Assembly: GCF_947493875.1 (NCBI RefSeq)
Contig: NZ_CANLSU010000003.1
Span: 186,001-250,000, forward strand
Length of the DNA: 64,000 nt
Direction: 5' to 3'
DNA from: an uncultured Marinococcus sp.
Lineage (GTDB): Bacteria; Bacillota; Bacilli; Bacillales; Marinococcaceae
Of the stretch, positions 17,457 through 25,826 are shown piece by piece (positions within the stretch are counted from its first letter, which is position 1; every line of letters begins with the position of its first letter). Below the pieces are notes generated by a model. It was not told the DNA's origin and did no database searches. It worked only from the letters and a program-made list of their open reading frames with translations. Both the position numbers and the translations under genes were made by a program.

Positions 17457-18485
17457 ATGAATCAAAATATTAAAATTGCAGTTATGGGACTTGGACGCTT
17501 AGGCATGTTCCACGCGAATAATATGATGAATAAAGTAAAAGGTGCTGAATTAATTCTGGTATGTGATCCTATCGCCGAACATACGGAGAGGGCAGCTGAA
17601 CAATTAGGAGTGCCGAATTGGACGAATGATCCGGAAGAGGTGTTCCAGAATTCAGAAATTGACGCCGTGGTTATCGTAACTCCTACGACAACCCATAAAG
17701 AGATGATTGAAAAGGCTGCAAGGGCTGGAAAACAAATTTTCGTTGAAAAGCCTGTGACGTCAACAATTGAAGAAGCAGAGGAAGTCATTGCACTTTTAGA
17801 AGAAACGGGAGTAATCTGCCAGGTAGGTTTTATGAGAAGGTACGATCCAGGTTATTTTGAAGCAAAGCAGCGGATTGAAGCCGGAGAAATTGGAAAGCCG
17901 ATATATTTTAAAGGTTTTACCAGGGACAGCGGTTCTCCCCCTGCTTCATTTATAAAAAACAGCGGAGGGATTTTTGTAGACTGCTCCATTCATGATTACG
18001 ATATTGGAAGATATTTAATGGGGGCGGAAATTTCTTCTGTTTCCAGCCACGGTAAAATTTTAATGAATCCATTCATGGAAGAATTTAACGATGTGGACCA
18101 GGCGATCACGTATTTAGAATTTGACAATGGCGGTGCTGGGGATGTAGAGGCCAGCCGCGTTTCTCCGTATGGTCACGACATACGGGCAGAAATTATTGGG
18201 ATGGAGGGAGCATTGTTTGTGGGATCCCTTCGAAATAGCGATGTGACGATTCAAAGTGGCACAGGAAGTAATCATGAAATCGTCCCGAATTTCCAGCAGA
18301 GGTTCCAGGAAGCGTATATCCAGGAGATGGAACAGTTTATCAAATGCATTAAAGGAGAAGCGCAAGCGCGTGTAACGTCTGTGGATGCAAAAATCAATAT
18401 GCAGGTAGCTTTAGCGGCTACTCGTTCGTTCATGAATAATGGGCAGCGGATAGAGATGCAGAAAGAATATATACGCCCTCAATAA
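17457..18485 (+). CDS. Gfo/Idh/MocA oxidoreductase 3, inositol dehydrogenase-like
   Basis: A 342-aa paralogue of the preceding gene with the same features: GLGRLGMFHANNM, VEKPVTSTIEEA and the DCSIHDYDIGRYL motif with the catalytic Asp/His pair. AAGGAGG lies 9 nt before the ATG. Two inositol-type dehydrogenases plus one of the glucose-fructose type in one operon suggest stepwise oxidation and re-reduction, as in epimerisation of an inositol isomer or a rare sugar. That is inferred from gene content only. Confidence 0.9.
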   Translation: MNQNIKIAVMGLGRLGMFHANNMMNKVKGAELILVCDPIAEHTERAAEQLGVPNWTNDPEEVFQNSEIDAVVIVTPTTTHKEMIEKAARAGKQIFVEKPVTSTIEEAEEVIALLEETGVICQVGFMRRYDPGYFEAKQRIEAGEIGKPIYFKGFTRDSGSPPASFIKNSGGIFVDCSIHDYDIGRYLMGAEISSVSSHGKILMNPFMEEFNDVDQAITYLEFDNGGAGDVEASRVSPYGHDIRAEIIGMEGALFVGSLRNSDVTIQSGTGSNHEIVPNFQQRFQEAYIQEMEQFIKCIKGEAQARVTSVDAKINMQVALAATRSFMNNGQRIEMQKEYIRPQ

Positions 18486-18506
18486 AAGTCAGACCTTCAA
18501 TAATTT

Positions 18507-18520
18507 TGTAAGCGCTTAAA
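18507..18520 (+). promoter_or_regulatory. CG-centred palindrome: cre or LacI-family operator
   Basis: TGTAAGCGCTTAAA contains the perfect palindrome TAAGCGCTTA and matches the cre consensus at 13 of 14 positions. It precedes the MFS-LacI unit. CcpA and local LacI repressors bind the same type of site, so the sequence does not decide between catabolite repression and autoregulation. Confidence 0.65.
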
Positions 18521-18602
18521 AATAAAAAGACTGAAAAATCAGTTATTTATAAGAGCGTACCCACGAAAGGGGGGAGGAAGGAGAAATTCCTTCCTATCAG
18601 AT

Positions 18603-20042
18603 ATGAAAAACAATTATCGGTATTATATTATTGCTGTCGCTTTAGTTGCTTCGCTGGGCGGGCTGCTGTTTGGATATGATACAGCAGTCGTGGCCGGAGC
18701 CGAACAGTCGGTTCAACTGTATCTTGTCGATAGTCTTGGTTTCGGTTCTTTCATCCATGGATTAACGGTATCAAGTGCCCTGGCCGGATGTATTGTCGGA
18801 GCTGTTCTATCCGGATTTTTATCGAATAATATCGGACGGCGCAACACGCTGGTTATTGCTGCGTTTTTATTCGCTCTGTCAGCCATAGGCTCTGCCTACC
18901 CCGAAATGTTTTTCTTCACAGCAGGGGAGCCAAGCTTTTCGTTACTTGTTATGTTTAATGTCTACCGTATTTTGGGAGGTATCGGGGTAGGACTTGCGTC
19001 TGCTATTGCACCGGTTTATATCAGTGAAATGAGCCCCCGGCACATTCGCGGAAGACTTGTGGTGTTGTACAGCGTTGCTGTTGTTTTCGGCCAGACAGTG
19101 GTCTACATCGTGAACTGGCTTATTACGCTCGGTCAGCCTACCGCCTGGATCAATGAGGTTGGCTGGAGATACATGTTTGCATCTGAACTCATCCCTGCCG
19201 CATTATTTTTCTTCTTATTGCTGTTCATACCGGAAACACCGAGGTACTTGGCTCTAAAAAATAAAGACGAAAAGGCCTTCAGTGTATTGGAAAAGCTGCA
19301 CGGTTCAAAAGAAGCAGCCAGTACCACCATGCAAAGCATCCGCTATACCCTGAACACGCAGGTGGAGAAGGTAAGTATCTTTTATTATGGCAAGCTGGTA
19401 CTGGTAGTAGGTATCGCACTCGCTATTCTCCAGCAATTTATTGGAATCAATGTTATTTTGTATTATGCGCCGCGTATATTTGAAAGTCTTGGCGCCGGTC
19501 AGTCAGCTTCCATGCTTCAAACGGTGCTTGTAGGAGCCATTGGTGTAACTGTAGCGTTAATTGCGATTCGTTTAATCGATAGAAATGGACGGAAATTTTT
19601 GCTCTTGTTTGGCTCAGCGGGTTGTGCGGTTTGCCTGATCGCGGTTGCCACACTGTTTTTCTTCGGGGTTTATGGCGTCGCTACATTAATCTTTATTCTA
19701 GGATTTGTGGCTATTTTCCAAATGACGTGGGGGCCGGTTACCTGGACTATGCTTTCAGAAATATTTCCAAATAAAATCAGGGGCCAGGCAATTTCTATTG
19801 CCGTTACCCTTCACTGGGGGGCGAACTTAACGGCTTCTTCTACCTTCCCGCCGTTGAATGCGGCGTTTGGAGCAGGTACTTTTCTGATTTACGGTACGAT
19901 CAGTACTCTTGCCTTTTTCTTTATTTGGAAGTTCGTCCCTGAAACAAAAAATAAGTCTCTGGAAGAAATTGAACAAACTTGGTTAGATAACAAAATCAAA
20001 AAAGCAGAAGGGCAAACACATGAAGAAGCCAAATATTTATGA
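18603..20042 (+). CDS. MFS sugar porter (IolT-like)
   Basis: A 479-aa sugar:H+ symporter of the major facilitator superfamily with 12 membrane segments. The sugar-porter signatures are present: GLLFGYDTAVVAGA in TM1, a GRR motif after TM2 (NIGRRNTLV), IPETPRYL after TM6 and VPETKNKSLEEIE at the end. Inositol porters such as IolT have this form, and the adjacent inositol-type dehydrogenases support a polyol substrate. A purine-rich GGGGGGAGG lies upstream, though further from the ATG than usual. Its last 23 bp overlap the regulator gene. Confidence 0.9.
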   Translation: MKNNYRYYIIAVALVASLGGLLFGYDTAVVAGAEQSVQLYLVDSLGFGSFIHGLTVSSALAGCIVGAVLSGFLSNNIGRRNTLVIAAFLFALSAIGSAYPEMFFFTAGEPSFSLLVMFNVYRILGGIGVGLASAIAPVYISEMSPRHIRGRLVVLYSVAVVFGQTVVYIVNWLITLGQPTAWINEVGWRYMFASELIPAALFFFLLLFIPETPRYLALKNKDEKAFSVLEKLHGSKEAASTTMQSIRYTLNTQVEKVSIFYYGKLVLVVGIALAILQQFIGINVILYYAPRIFESLGAGQSASMLQTVLVGAIGVTVALIAIRLIDRNGRKFLLLFGSAGCAVCLIAVATLFFFGVYGVATLIFILGFVAIFQMTWGPVTWTMLSEIFPNKIRGQAISIAVTLHWGANLTASSTFPPLNAAFGAGTFLIYGTISTLAFFFIWKFVPETKNKSLEEIEQTWLDNKIKKAEGQTHEEAKYL

Positions 20043-21030
20043 TGTCGCCAAAAAAACCGGAGTGTCATCGGCCACTGTCTCCAAAGTGCTCAACAATAAA
20101 GGAAACATCAGCGACCAAACGAAATCTAAAATCTTCGAAGCAGTCGAAGAGATTAATTACTATCCACATGCCATGGCCTCTGCCCTAAGAGGAAACAAAA
20201 CGCATACCATTGGCCTGCTCATTCCCGATATTGGAAATGCTTTTTTTGCAGAGCTTGCAAGAAGTGTGGAGGACACCGGTCATGAACATCACTTCAATGT
20301 GGTTATGTGCAATACGGACAACCAACCGCATAAGGAGGAAAAATATTTACAATGGTTGAATCAAAAGCGTTTGGACGGATTAATTTTCGGCACAGGCTTC
20401 AGTAATTCTACATCGCTTGCGAAGATGCTGGAGGCTAAGATGCCTGTGGCGATGGCTGTTCGCTTTAATTCATCGATCGAAGCGGATGCTGTATTGGTTG
20501 ATGATTTTTTGGGAGGTTATCAGGCGACCCGGCATTTACTCGAATTGGGGCACCAGAATATTATTTTTCTGCTCGATACGTTAAAGAACCCAAGCAGTCT
20601 CGGGCGAATCGAAGGGGCAAAGAAAGCTTTTTCGGAAACGAATGTTGCCTGGAGTAATCATTTGATCATAGAGAACAACTGGTCAGCCCGGGAAGCGGAG
20701 CAGTCGCTTACTCATGCTTTTCGAACGCAGCCAGAACTCACAGCGGCATTTGCCTTAAACGATTACCTCGCTGTTGGAAGTCTCGAAGCAGCTATGCAAT
20801 CGGGACGCGAGGTGCCACGGGATTTTTCAGTAGTCGGTTTTGATGACACGTTTATTTCCAGATTAAGAGAACCGCATTTAACAACGGTTGCCCAGCCTAT
20901 CGGGACCATAGGAAAAACAATTACGGAGAAAGTTATAGCCCGCATTAATGGGGAAGAATCGAGTGTTAAAAAAACGCTTTTAAAACCAGAATTGAGAGTA
21001 CGGGAATCTACAGGGCACGTATTTTCCTAG
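20020..21030 (+). CDS. LacI-family transcriptional regulator
   Basis: A 336-aa repressor. The N-terminal HTH reads NIYDVAKKTGVSSATVSKVLN with the hinge helix near residue 50, followed by a periplasmic-binding-protein-like sensor (TIGLLIPDIGNAFFAELA, DAVLVDDFLGGYQATRHLLELGH). It overlaps the sugar porter by 23 bp and must be co-transcribed with it. The palindrome at 18507-18520 is the best candidate operator in the locus. It probably represses the porter and perhaps the dehydrogenases in the absence of inducer. Confidence 0.92.
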   Translation: MKKPNIYDVAKKTGVSSATVSKVLNNKGNISDQTKSKIFEAVEEINYYPHAMASALRGNKTHTIGLLIPDIGNAFFAELARSVEDTGHEHHFNVVMCNTDNQPHKEEKYLQWLNQKRLDGLIFGTGFSNSTSLAKMLEAKMPVAMAVRFNSSIEADAVLVDDFLGGYQATRHLLELGHQNIIFLLDTLKNPSSLGRIEGAKKAFSETNVAWSNHLIIENNWSAREAEQSLTHAFRTQPELTAAFALNDYLAVGSLEAAMQSGREVPRDFSVVGFDDTFISRLREPHLTTVAQPIGTIGKTITEKVIARINGEESSVKKTLLKPELRVRESTGHVFS

Positions 21031-21365
21031 ACTGTACACTTTTTTTATAGAAAGAAGAAGGGGCTTTCTCAAATGGGAAAAGTCCCTTTATTAATGTATT
21101 TTGGATTTGATATCAGCGTAGACTTTGAATGCTAAATATGAGCAATTTGAACAATAATTTCTTCAGAATGGAGAAGATTTACTAATATTCTAGTCCTCTG
21201 GAAAATCAACAAAAGCCTATAATTATTTTGTGCATGATGGCAGATAAACCCTCTTGCTTGCTTTAAAGTGGCCTTTAAGGGTTACACTGAATGCATCACT
21301 TTTCTAGGAATGGCGGCGAAGTGAGGATAAAAACAAACATATTTAAGATAAGGTGGGAATCAGCT
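21031..21365. other. Intergenic region, no gene seen
   Basis: This 335-bp gap contains the terminator at 21058-21092 and an AT-rich stretch leading to the alcohol dehydrogenase ribosome-binding site. An in-frame open extension upstream of the dehydrogenase (from 21291) lacks a ribosome-binding site. I see no other feature. Confidence 0.6.
21058..21092 (+). terminator. Terminator after LacI gene
   Basis: AAGGGGCTTT (21058-21067) pairs with AAAGTCCCTT (21079-21088) with one G-U. The T tract is short. Confidence 0.65.
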
Positions 21366-22400
21366 ATGAAGGCAAATATTATGTACGAAGCGGGCGACGT
21401 CCGCGTCGAAGACGTACCGAAGCCGCAGCTGCAGGATTCGACGGACAGCGTGTTAAAGGTTGTCGCTGCCTGTATCTGCGGAAGCGACCTGCACCCGTAC
21501 CGCCACATGCATGCCGATGAGCAGGGCGGAGGCGAACCGATGGGCCATGAAGTGATCGGCCGCATCGATGAAATGGGCTCCGGCGTGACGGACTTTAAGA
21601 AGGGCGATCTCGTCGTGGTGCCGTTTGCGTATGGGGACAATACGTGCCCGTACTGCCAGGAAGGGCTGCAGACGTCCTGTGTGAACGGCGGATTTATGAG
21701 CGGCTGCCAGGCGGAATATGTACGCATCCCGCAGGCCCAGGGAAGCATGTTTAAGCTTCCGGACGAGATTGGTGATGATTCTCCGCTGCTTCCGTCCCTT
21801 CTGACGATTTCGGATGTGTACGGAACCGGCTATCACGCCGCGGTTATGGGCGGCGTCAATGAAAATACCACCGTCACGGTTGTAGGCGACGGAGCCGTCG
21901 GGCTGCTTGCAGTGCTGTCCGCGAAAAAGCTTGGGGCGCAGAAAATCATATTGATGGGCCGCCACAAGGAGCGCACCGACCTCGGTGTGGAATTTGGCGC
22001 TACCGACGTTGTCTCCGAGCGCGGAGATGAAGGAATTGCCAAGGTCCTCGAGCTGACAAACGGGGAAGGCACCCACGTCGTGCTCGAATGTGTCGGGCTG
22101 ATGCCGGCATATGACATGAGTGTGGGCGTTGTCCGTCCCGGCGGCGTAATCAGCCGTGTGGGAGCGCCGCAGTATGAAGAGGCGGCGGTAGGCTTTGGAA
22201 GTCTTTTCAGACACAATATTACGCTCACGGGAGGCCCTGCTCCGACCCGTGCCTACATGGAGGAGCTGCTGCCGGATATTCTGGACGGCACCCTCAATCC
22301 GGGCCGGGTGTTTGACGTCACGATGGGAATTGATGACGTTCCGGAGGGCTACCGGGCGATGAACGACCGCGAAGCACTTAAAGTATTGGTAAAGCCGTAA
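21366..22400 (+). CDS. Zinc-dependent medium-chain alcohol dehydrogenase
   Basis: A 344-aa NAD(P)-dependent MDR dehydrogenase. Catalytic zinc ligands are the Cys in CICGSDLHPY and GHE of PMGHEVIG; the NAD site is VVGDGAVGLLAVLSAK. The structural-zinc loop reads GDNTCPYCQEGLQTSC: three of the usual four Cys are present and the first is replaced, so the structural zinc site is altered. The ATG at 21366 has AAGGTGGGA upstream. It forms a monocistronic unit ending in a strong terminator. The physiological alcohol or aldehyde is not evident. Confidence 0.92.
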   Translation: MKANIMYEAGDVRVEDVPKPQLQDSTDSVLKVVAACICGSDLHPYRHMHADEQGGGEPMGHEVIGRIDEMGSGVTDFKKGDLVVVPFAYGDNTCPYCQEGLQTSCVNGGFMSGCQAEYVRIPQAQGSMFKLPDEIGDDSPLLPSLLTISDVYGTGYHAAVMGGVNENTTVTVVGDGAVGLLAVLSAKKLGAQKIILMGRHKERTDLGVEFGATDVVSERGDEGIAKVLELTNGEGTHVVLECVGLMPAYDMSVGVVRPGGVISRVGAPQYEEAAVGFGSLFRHNITLTGGPAPTRAYMEELLPDILDGTLNPGRVFDVTMGIDDVPEGYRAMNDREALKVLVKP

Positions 22401-22419
22401 GAAAAGCAGATAACTGTTA

Positions 22420-22454
22420 AGGGGGAAAGCACATTCATTTGTGTTTTCCCCTTG
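22420..22454 (+). terminator. Terminator of alcohol dehydrogenase
   Basis: AAGGGGGAA...CACA pairs with TGTG...TTCCCCTT around an ATTCAT loop, followed by GATTTTT. Confidence 0.88.
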
Positions 22455-22559
22455 ATTTTTCAAAGCTGAAGTCGACAGCAGGGCTGGTGAACCAGGGATA
22501 CCGTTAAAGGAACAGTTGCTTTCAGGTGATGCTTCTCTTATACTAAAATCACTATGAAT

Positions 22560-22703
22560 ACAGAGGTGAGGCCGTGTGGATGACCCCCGATCATGGAGGT
22601 TATGGCTGCAGGTACAGCGAGAATAGCCATCCGGGATTAGCGTAGAAGGGAAACTAAAACCTAATCACGGAGGTGAAGCCTGTCTGTTTAAAGGACAGGG
22701 AAA
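22560..22703 (+). ncRNA. Candidate structured 5' leader (possible riboswitch) of CNNM transporter
   Basis: The 144 bp before the transporter can fold into a multi-branched structure. ACAG (22560-22563) pairs with CTGT (22680-22683) and CCGTG (22572-22576) with CACGG (22666-22670), leaving a symmetric purine loop in which AGGTGA occurs on both strands. Inside are ATGGCT/AGCCAT (22602-22607 with 22625-22630), GATTAG/CTAATC (22635-22640 with 22661-22666) and a small ATGA/TCAT arm. The 3' strand of the closing stem is also half of a competing hairpin CCTGTC/GACAGG (22679-22684 with 22694-22699) that covers the AAAGGA ribosome-binding site. Two exclusive folds at the start of an ion-transport gene suggest translational control by an ion. 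I could not match it to a named class; it shares GGTGAGGC with the Mg-sensing M-box but lacks the rest. Confidence 0.55.
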
Positions 22704-24020
22704 ATGATTACACTGAATTTAGCAATATTTGTGCTCTTGATTGCGCTGACAGCGTTTTTTGTCGGCACTGAATTTGCCATTGTCCGTGTGCGCGGCTCCC
22801 GGATTGATCAGTTGATCGAAGAAGGAAATAAGCGGGCGGTGACGGCAAAGAAGGTGACCAGTAATCTGGATGAGTATCTTTCTGCGTGTCAGCTCGGTAT
22901 TACCGTTACAGCGCTCGGACTCGGCTGGATTGGGGAGCCGACCGTAGAACGCCTGCTGCATCCATTGTTTGAACAGCTGGCGCTGTCGGACACCGTAGTT
23001 ACCCTGCTGAGCTTTGGGATTGCGTTCGGCTTTGTAACGTACGTACACGTTGTGGTCGGGGAACTGGCACCAAAGACACTGGCGATACAAAAAGCTGAGG
23101 CCTTAACGCTGGCAGTCGCCACACCGATCCGGGTGTTTTACTGGGTGATGTATCCGTTTATTTGGACATTGAACGGATCCGCGCGTCTTTTGACCCGGGC
23201 ATTCGGCCTGCGGCCTGCGTCGGAAAATGAAGAAGTACATTCGCAGGAGGAGCTGCAGCTGCTGTTGTCTGAAAGCTACAAACGCGGAGAAATCAATTCT
23301 GCAGAATACAAATACGTCAACAATATATTTACGTTTGACGACCGGATTGCCCGCGAGGTAATGGTGCCAAGGCCGGATATCGTCGCACTGTCTGCAGATC
23401 AGACGATTGAGGAAGCCCTCCCGGTTATCCGGAAGGCTACATTTACCCGGTACCCGGTCATGGGTGAAGACAAGGACCACATTATTGGCAGCGTGCATAT
23501 TAAAGAGCTGCTGATGGATCCAACGTCGGCAGACGAAGCATTCCTCCAGCAAAGGCTGGCGGATATCGCGATTCCAATTATCCGTGTAATGGAAAACACA
23601 CCGATTTATGATCTGATGCTTGAAATGCAAAGCAGACGCACACAGATGGCGCTGCTGTTTGATGAATACGGGGGAACCTCCGGTATTGTAACGCTTGAGG
23701 ATATACTTGAAGAAATTGTCGGTGACATTAAAGACGAATTTGACACCGCTGAAGAAAAGGAAGTAGTTCACCTCGGTGAGCATCATTACCGGCTGAATTC
23801 CAACGTATTATTGAGTGAAGTGAATGATCTGCTTCCGATTCGTGTTGAAGAAAATATGGATGTGGACACGATTGGCGGCTGGATGTATATGCAGCATGCC
23901 GATGAAGTTCACGAAGGGGTTTATGTGGACGAGCAGAATTTCCGCTTCCGGGTCGTGGAGGTGGAGGACGGCCACATTCACACCATTGAAGTACTCCCGC
24001 AGGAGCAGGAAGCTTCTTAA
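22704..24020 (+). CDS. CNNM/CorC (HlyC) family transporter: DUF21, CBS pair, CorC_HlyC domain
   Basis: A 438-aa membrane protein. Residues 1-190 are the DUF21 transmembrane domain (about 4 helices; VGTEFAIVRVRGSRIDQL), then two CBS domains (about 215-335; REVMVPRPDIVALSADQTIEEA and RRTQMALLFDEYGGTSGIVTLEDILEEIVGDI), then a C-terminal CorC_HlyC/TransportAssoc domain. The family exports or regulates Mg2+ or other divalent cations and was formerly annotated as hemolysin. The gene is monocistronic with its own terminator. The folded leader implies regulation at the RNA level. Confidence 0.93.
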   Translation: MITLNLAIFVLLIALTAFFVGTEFAIVRVRGSRIDQLIEEGNKRAVTAKKVTSNLDEYLSACQLGITVTALGLGWIGEPTVERLLHPLFEQLALSDTVVTLLSFGIAFGFVTYVHVVVGELAPKTLAIQKAEALTLAVATPIRVFYWVMYPFIWTLNGSARLLTRAFGLRPASENEEVHSQEELQLLLSESYKRGEINSAEYKYVNNIFTFDDRIAREVMVPRPDIVALSADQTIEEALPVIRKATFTRYPVMGEDKDHIIGSVHIKELLMDPTSADEAFLQQRLADIAIPIIRVMENTPIYDLMLEMQSRRTQMALLFDEYGGTSGIVTLEDILEEIVGDIKDEFDTAEEKEVVHLGEHHYRLNSNVLLSEVNDLLPIRVEENMDVDTIGGWMYMQHADEVHEGVYVDEQNFRFRVVEVEDGHIHTIEVLPQEQEAS

Positions 24021-24028
24021 AAGCAAGG

Positions 24029-24058
24029 CAGCGTCCCTATAACAGGGGCGCTGTTTAA
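24029..24058 (+). terminator. Terminator of CNNM gene
   Basis: CAGCGTCCC (24029-24037) pairs with GGGGCGCTG (24045-24053) with one G-U, followed by a short T tract. Confidence 0.8.
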
Positions 24059-24136
24059 TTTTGTTGATGAAAATTTATTAATACGTTCGATTGGATAATA
24101 TTTCAATTTATGGGATGATAAAAGAAATGCTGAGTA

Positions 24137-24168
24137 AGGAGGGAGGGGGAATAGATTGTCTCCCTCCT
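24137..24168. repeat. Purine/pyrimidine inverted repeat
   Basis: AGGAGGGA (24137-24144) is perfectly complementary to TCCCTCCT (24161-24168), with GGGG inside the loop. There is no T run, so it is not a terminator. It lies 60 bp upstream of a small membrane-protein gene. On the plus strand it mimics several ribosome-binding sites. Confidence 0.45.
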
Positions 24169-24229
24169 ATTTTGAGGAAAAGATTCACCTATACTATTCA
24201 CCGGTCATTACAAGCAAAGGAGAGTATGT

Positions 24230-24436
24230 ATGATTATCATTTGTATAGTGCTTGCAGGAATCGGGCTATGGATTTACGGCCGAAGAACAAGCTCACGAAT
24301 GACGGCGTTTACTGGAGGTCTGGCAGCAGCAGCTCCGCTGCTTTATGCTGGCGGAGGAATGCTGTTACCGCTCGCGCCGATGCTCGCGCTTGGCGCTGCG
24401 TATTGGACAGTGGATAGAAACAACGATGAGCGTTAA
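24230..24436 (+). CDS. Small membrane protein, 68 aa
   Basis: Unknown family. MIIICIVLAGIGLWIYGRR forms a first membrane helix, and a second hydrophobic, Ala/Leu/Gly-rich segment (about residues 28-58) follows before a charged tail DRNNDER. AAAGGAG is 7 nt before the ATG at 24230; another ATG 4 nt earlier is in a different frame. Its 3' end overlaps by 72 bp, tail to tail, the minus-strand gene 24365-24592. Confidence 0.6.
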   Translation: MIIICIVLAGIGLWIYGRRTSSRMTAFTGGLAAAAPLLYAGGGMLLPLAPMLALGAAYWTVDRNNDER

Positions 24437-24592
24437 TACGATCAACGGTGACGTTAAAATGAAGCAGGGGACTAACGAATCGCCAAGCCATATATAAAAG
24501 AAAAATGCAGTTGCAGCAACAATTAAGTAGACTGGGGCCATCAGCGGGTGAAACCACGAATTTTCCTGCAGTTGGGTGTGTTGATTAGTCAA
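24365..24592 (-). CDS. Small membrane protein, 75 aa (TTG start)
   Basis: Unknown family. The first ATG of the open frame lacks a ribosome-binding site, but TTG at 24592 is preceded by AAAGGAGG with a 7-nt spacer. The protein has two probable membrane helices (MAPVYLIVAATAFFFYIWLG and LVPCFILTSPLIVLTLIVV) and a basic tail. The start overlaps the stop of the 28-aa peptide upstream by 8 bp, so the two are probably translationally coupled. Confidence 0.55.
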   Translation of the reverse strand: MTNQHTQLQENSWFHPLMAPVYLIVAATAFFFYIWLGDSLVPCFILTSPLIVLTLIVVSIHCPIRSAKREHRRER

Positions 24593-24671
24593 ACAAATCC
24601 CTCCTTTTGTCAGAAATATATGAAAGGGAAGAAGTGAGCAGACCAACGGCAAAGATGAGCAGTAGTTTCAT
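24585..24671 (-). CDS. 28-aa single-pass membrane peptide
   Basis: ATG at 24671 with AAAGGA 8 nt upstream encodes MKLLLIFAVGLLTSSLSY followed by ISDKRRDLFD and a stop. It is one hydrophobic helix with a charged C-terminal end. It carries, within its own codons for KRRD, the ribosome-binding site of the downstream 75-aa gene. The pair looks like a two-component mini-operon; the function is unknown. Confidence 0.5.
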   Translation of the reverse strand: MKLLLIFAVGLLTSSLSYISDKRRDLFD

Positions 24672-24767
24672 AGCGATATTCCTTTCTTTAAAGATTAATT
24701 GATAATAAAATCTCGCAAATAAGTACGCAGTACCTGGAATGGCACACTTAATAACGAGGAGGCAGTT

Positions 24768-25040
24768 ATGATGACAGAGAAGCTGGCTTACATCTTTTGC
24801 TGGTTATTGCTGGTGGCTGGATTTTCTTTTTATACTCCGTGGATGCCCTTCGGATGGTCCATCTACGAGGGCGGCATCGGTTTGCTCATACTAATCGTCA
24901 TTAACTTTTGCTTGTTTGGTATCTTTGCCTTCGTCCTGGCCCTGGCTTTGCAAAACAGGCTGCTGATTATACTCAGTGTCCTTCTGCTTCTGATGCCGTT
25001 TATTACCGTTGGCTTCTTCTGGGTGCTCCAGTACATCTGA
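24768..25040 (+). CDS. Small membrane protein, 90 aa
   Basis: Unknown family. Two adjacent ATGs (24768 and 24771) follow GAGGAGG. The sequence is almost wholly hydrophobic, with three probable membrane helices: IFCWLLLVAGFSFYTPW, LLILIVINFCLFGIFAFVL and LLIILSVLLLLMPFITVGFF. No motif suggests a substrate. Confidence 0.65.
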   Translation: MMTEKLAYIFCWLLLVAGFSFYTPWMPFGWSIYEGGIGLLILIVINFCLFGIFAFVLALALQNRLLIILSVLLLLMPFITVGFFWVLQYI

Positions 25041-25454
25041 TTAATCGTTTCATATTTTCGTACATAATCATAGCCGGCGTTTTCCATTTTTTATCGGTTG
25101 CGGATATTTTTCAAGTGTGCATTGTTGAAATTATCAATGAACCTGTGAGATTATATAAAAACACTAAGCAGCCGACCTTTTGAATAGGAAGATTATACCA
25201 ATGAATACCATGTCCGACGCTGAATAAATAAGTCTTTATAATTATCACGTTTAGTTACATTCGCCCGGGGTTATATATAAAGATGATAAAGCAATCGGAC
25301 AGCAGAGTGGGAAGATGAAGGAAATGAAGCGGTCGCACCTAATCAAAATCTGAGTACGGGGGAAGCACAGGAGAGGTTACGCAGAAGGGTAATGGAAAAC
25401 AAAAAAGCATACGAAGTGTGCTGTGGCTTTGTGCTATTGAAAGGGGTATTTTTT
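25041..25454. other. Gap with no clear gene
   Basis: No terminator, repeat or convincing ORF is visible. The last 63 bp could belong to the next gene if the ATG at 25392 is used. Confidence 0.5.
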
Positions 25455-25742
25455 ATGCAGGAGCAATGCGAAAATATCACGCTGGACGACATTATGTTAA
25501 CATTTGACGGATATTTACATGTAGTAATGGAGGGGGAGCGGTCCCTGCATCTAAAGGATAATGACGGCTTTCGTTACTACTACGATAAGAAAACACAACG
25601 GATTTACGCAGAGAACGGCAGGGGCGGATGGAACTTTCTGGATGTCGTTGAAAAGCCCCAGACTGCTTCACGTAAAGGAAGCAACCTGCTTGAGCGTGCA
25701 AAGCTGAGGCTTAAAAAGGTGAAGTGGGCCTTTGATAATTAA
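25455..25742 (+). CDS. Hypothetical protein, 95 aa
   Basis: Unknown family. The ATG at 25455 has GAAAGGGG upstream at a good distance; an in-frame ATG at 25392 with AGAAGGG nearby would give 116 aa. The N-terminal half is acidic with two short strands (TFDGYLHVVMEGERSLHL), followed by YYYDKKTQRIYAENGRGGWNFLDV, and the tail is basic (LLERAKLRLKKVKW). A plus-strand terminator follows, which supports a real transcript. Confidence 0.55.
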   Translation: MQEQCENITLDDIMLTFDGYLHVVMEGERSLHLKDNDGFRYYYDKKTQRIYAENGRGGWNFLDVVEKPQTASRKGSNLLERAKLRLKKVKWAFDN

Positions 25743-25786
25743 TCAGGGCGAAGTGCTGCGCTTCAATGAACAGCTGCGACAGATAG

Positions 25787-25819
25787 GCGGAGGCTCCCAT
25801 ACCGGGGCCTCTGCTTTTT
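25787..25819 (+). terminator. Terminator after the 95-aa gene
   Basis: GCGGAGGC (25787-25794) pairs with GCCTCTGC (25807-25814), followed by TTTTTATA. Confidence 0.75.
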
Positions 25820-25826
25820 ATATGCT

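Noticed and set aside
21453-22463. 336-aa minus-strand ORF over the alcohol dehydrogenase
   Set aside because: Shadow of a GC-rich gene; the plus strand carries complete zinc and NAD motifs.
22560-22703. Identification of the leader as an Mg2+ M-box
   Set aside because: It shares GGTGAGGC with the M-box, but the other conserved M-box segments are not found, so I leave it unclassified.
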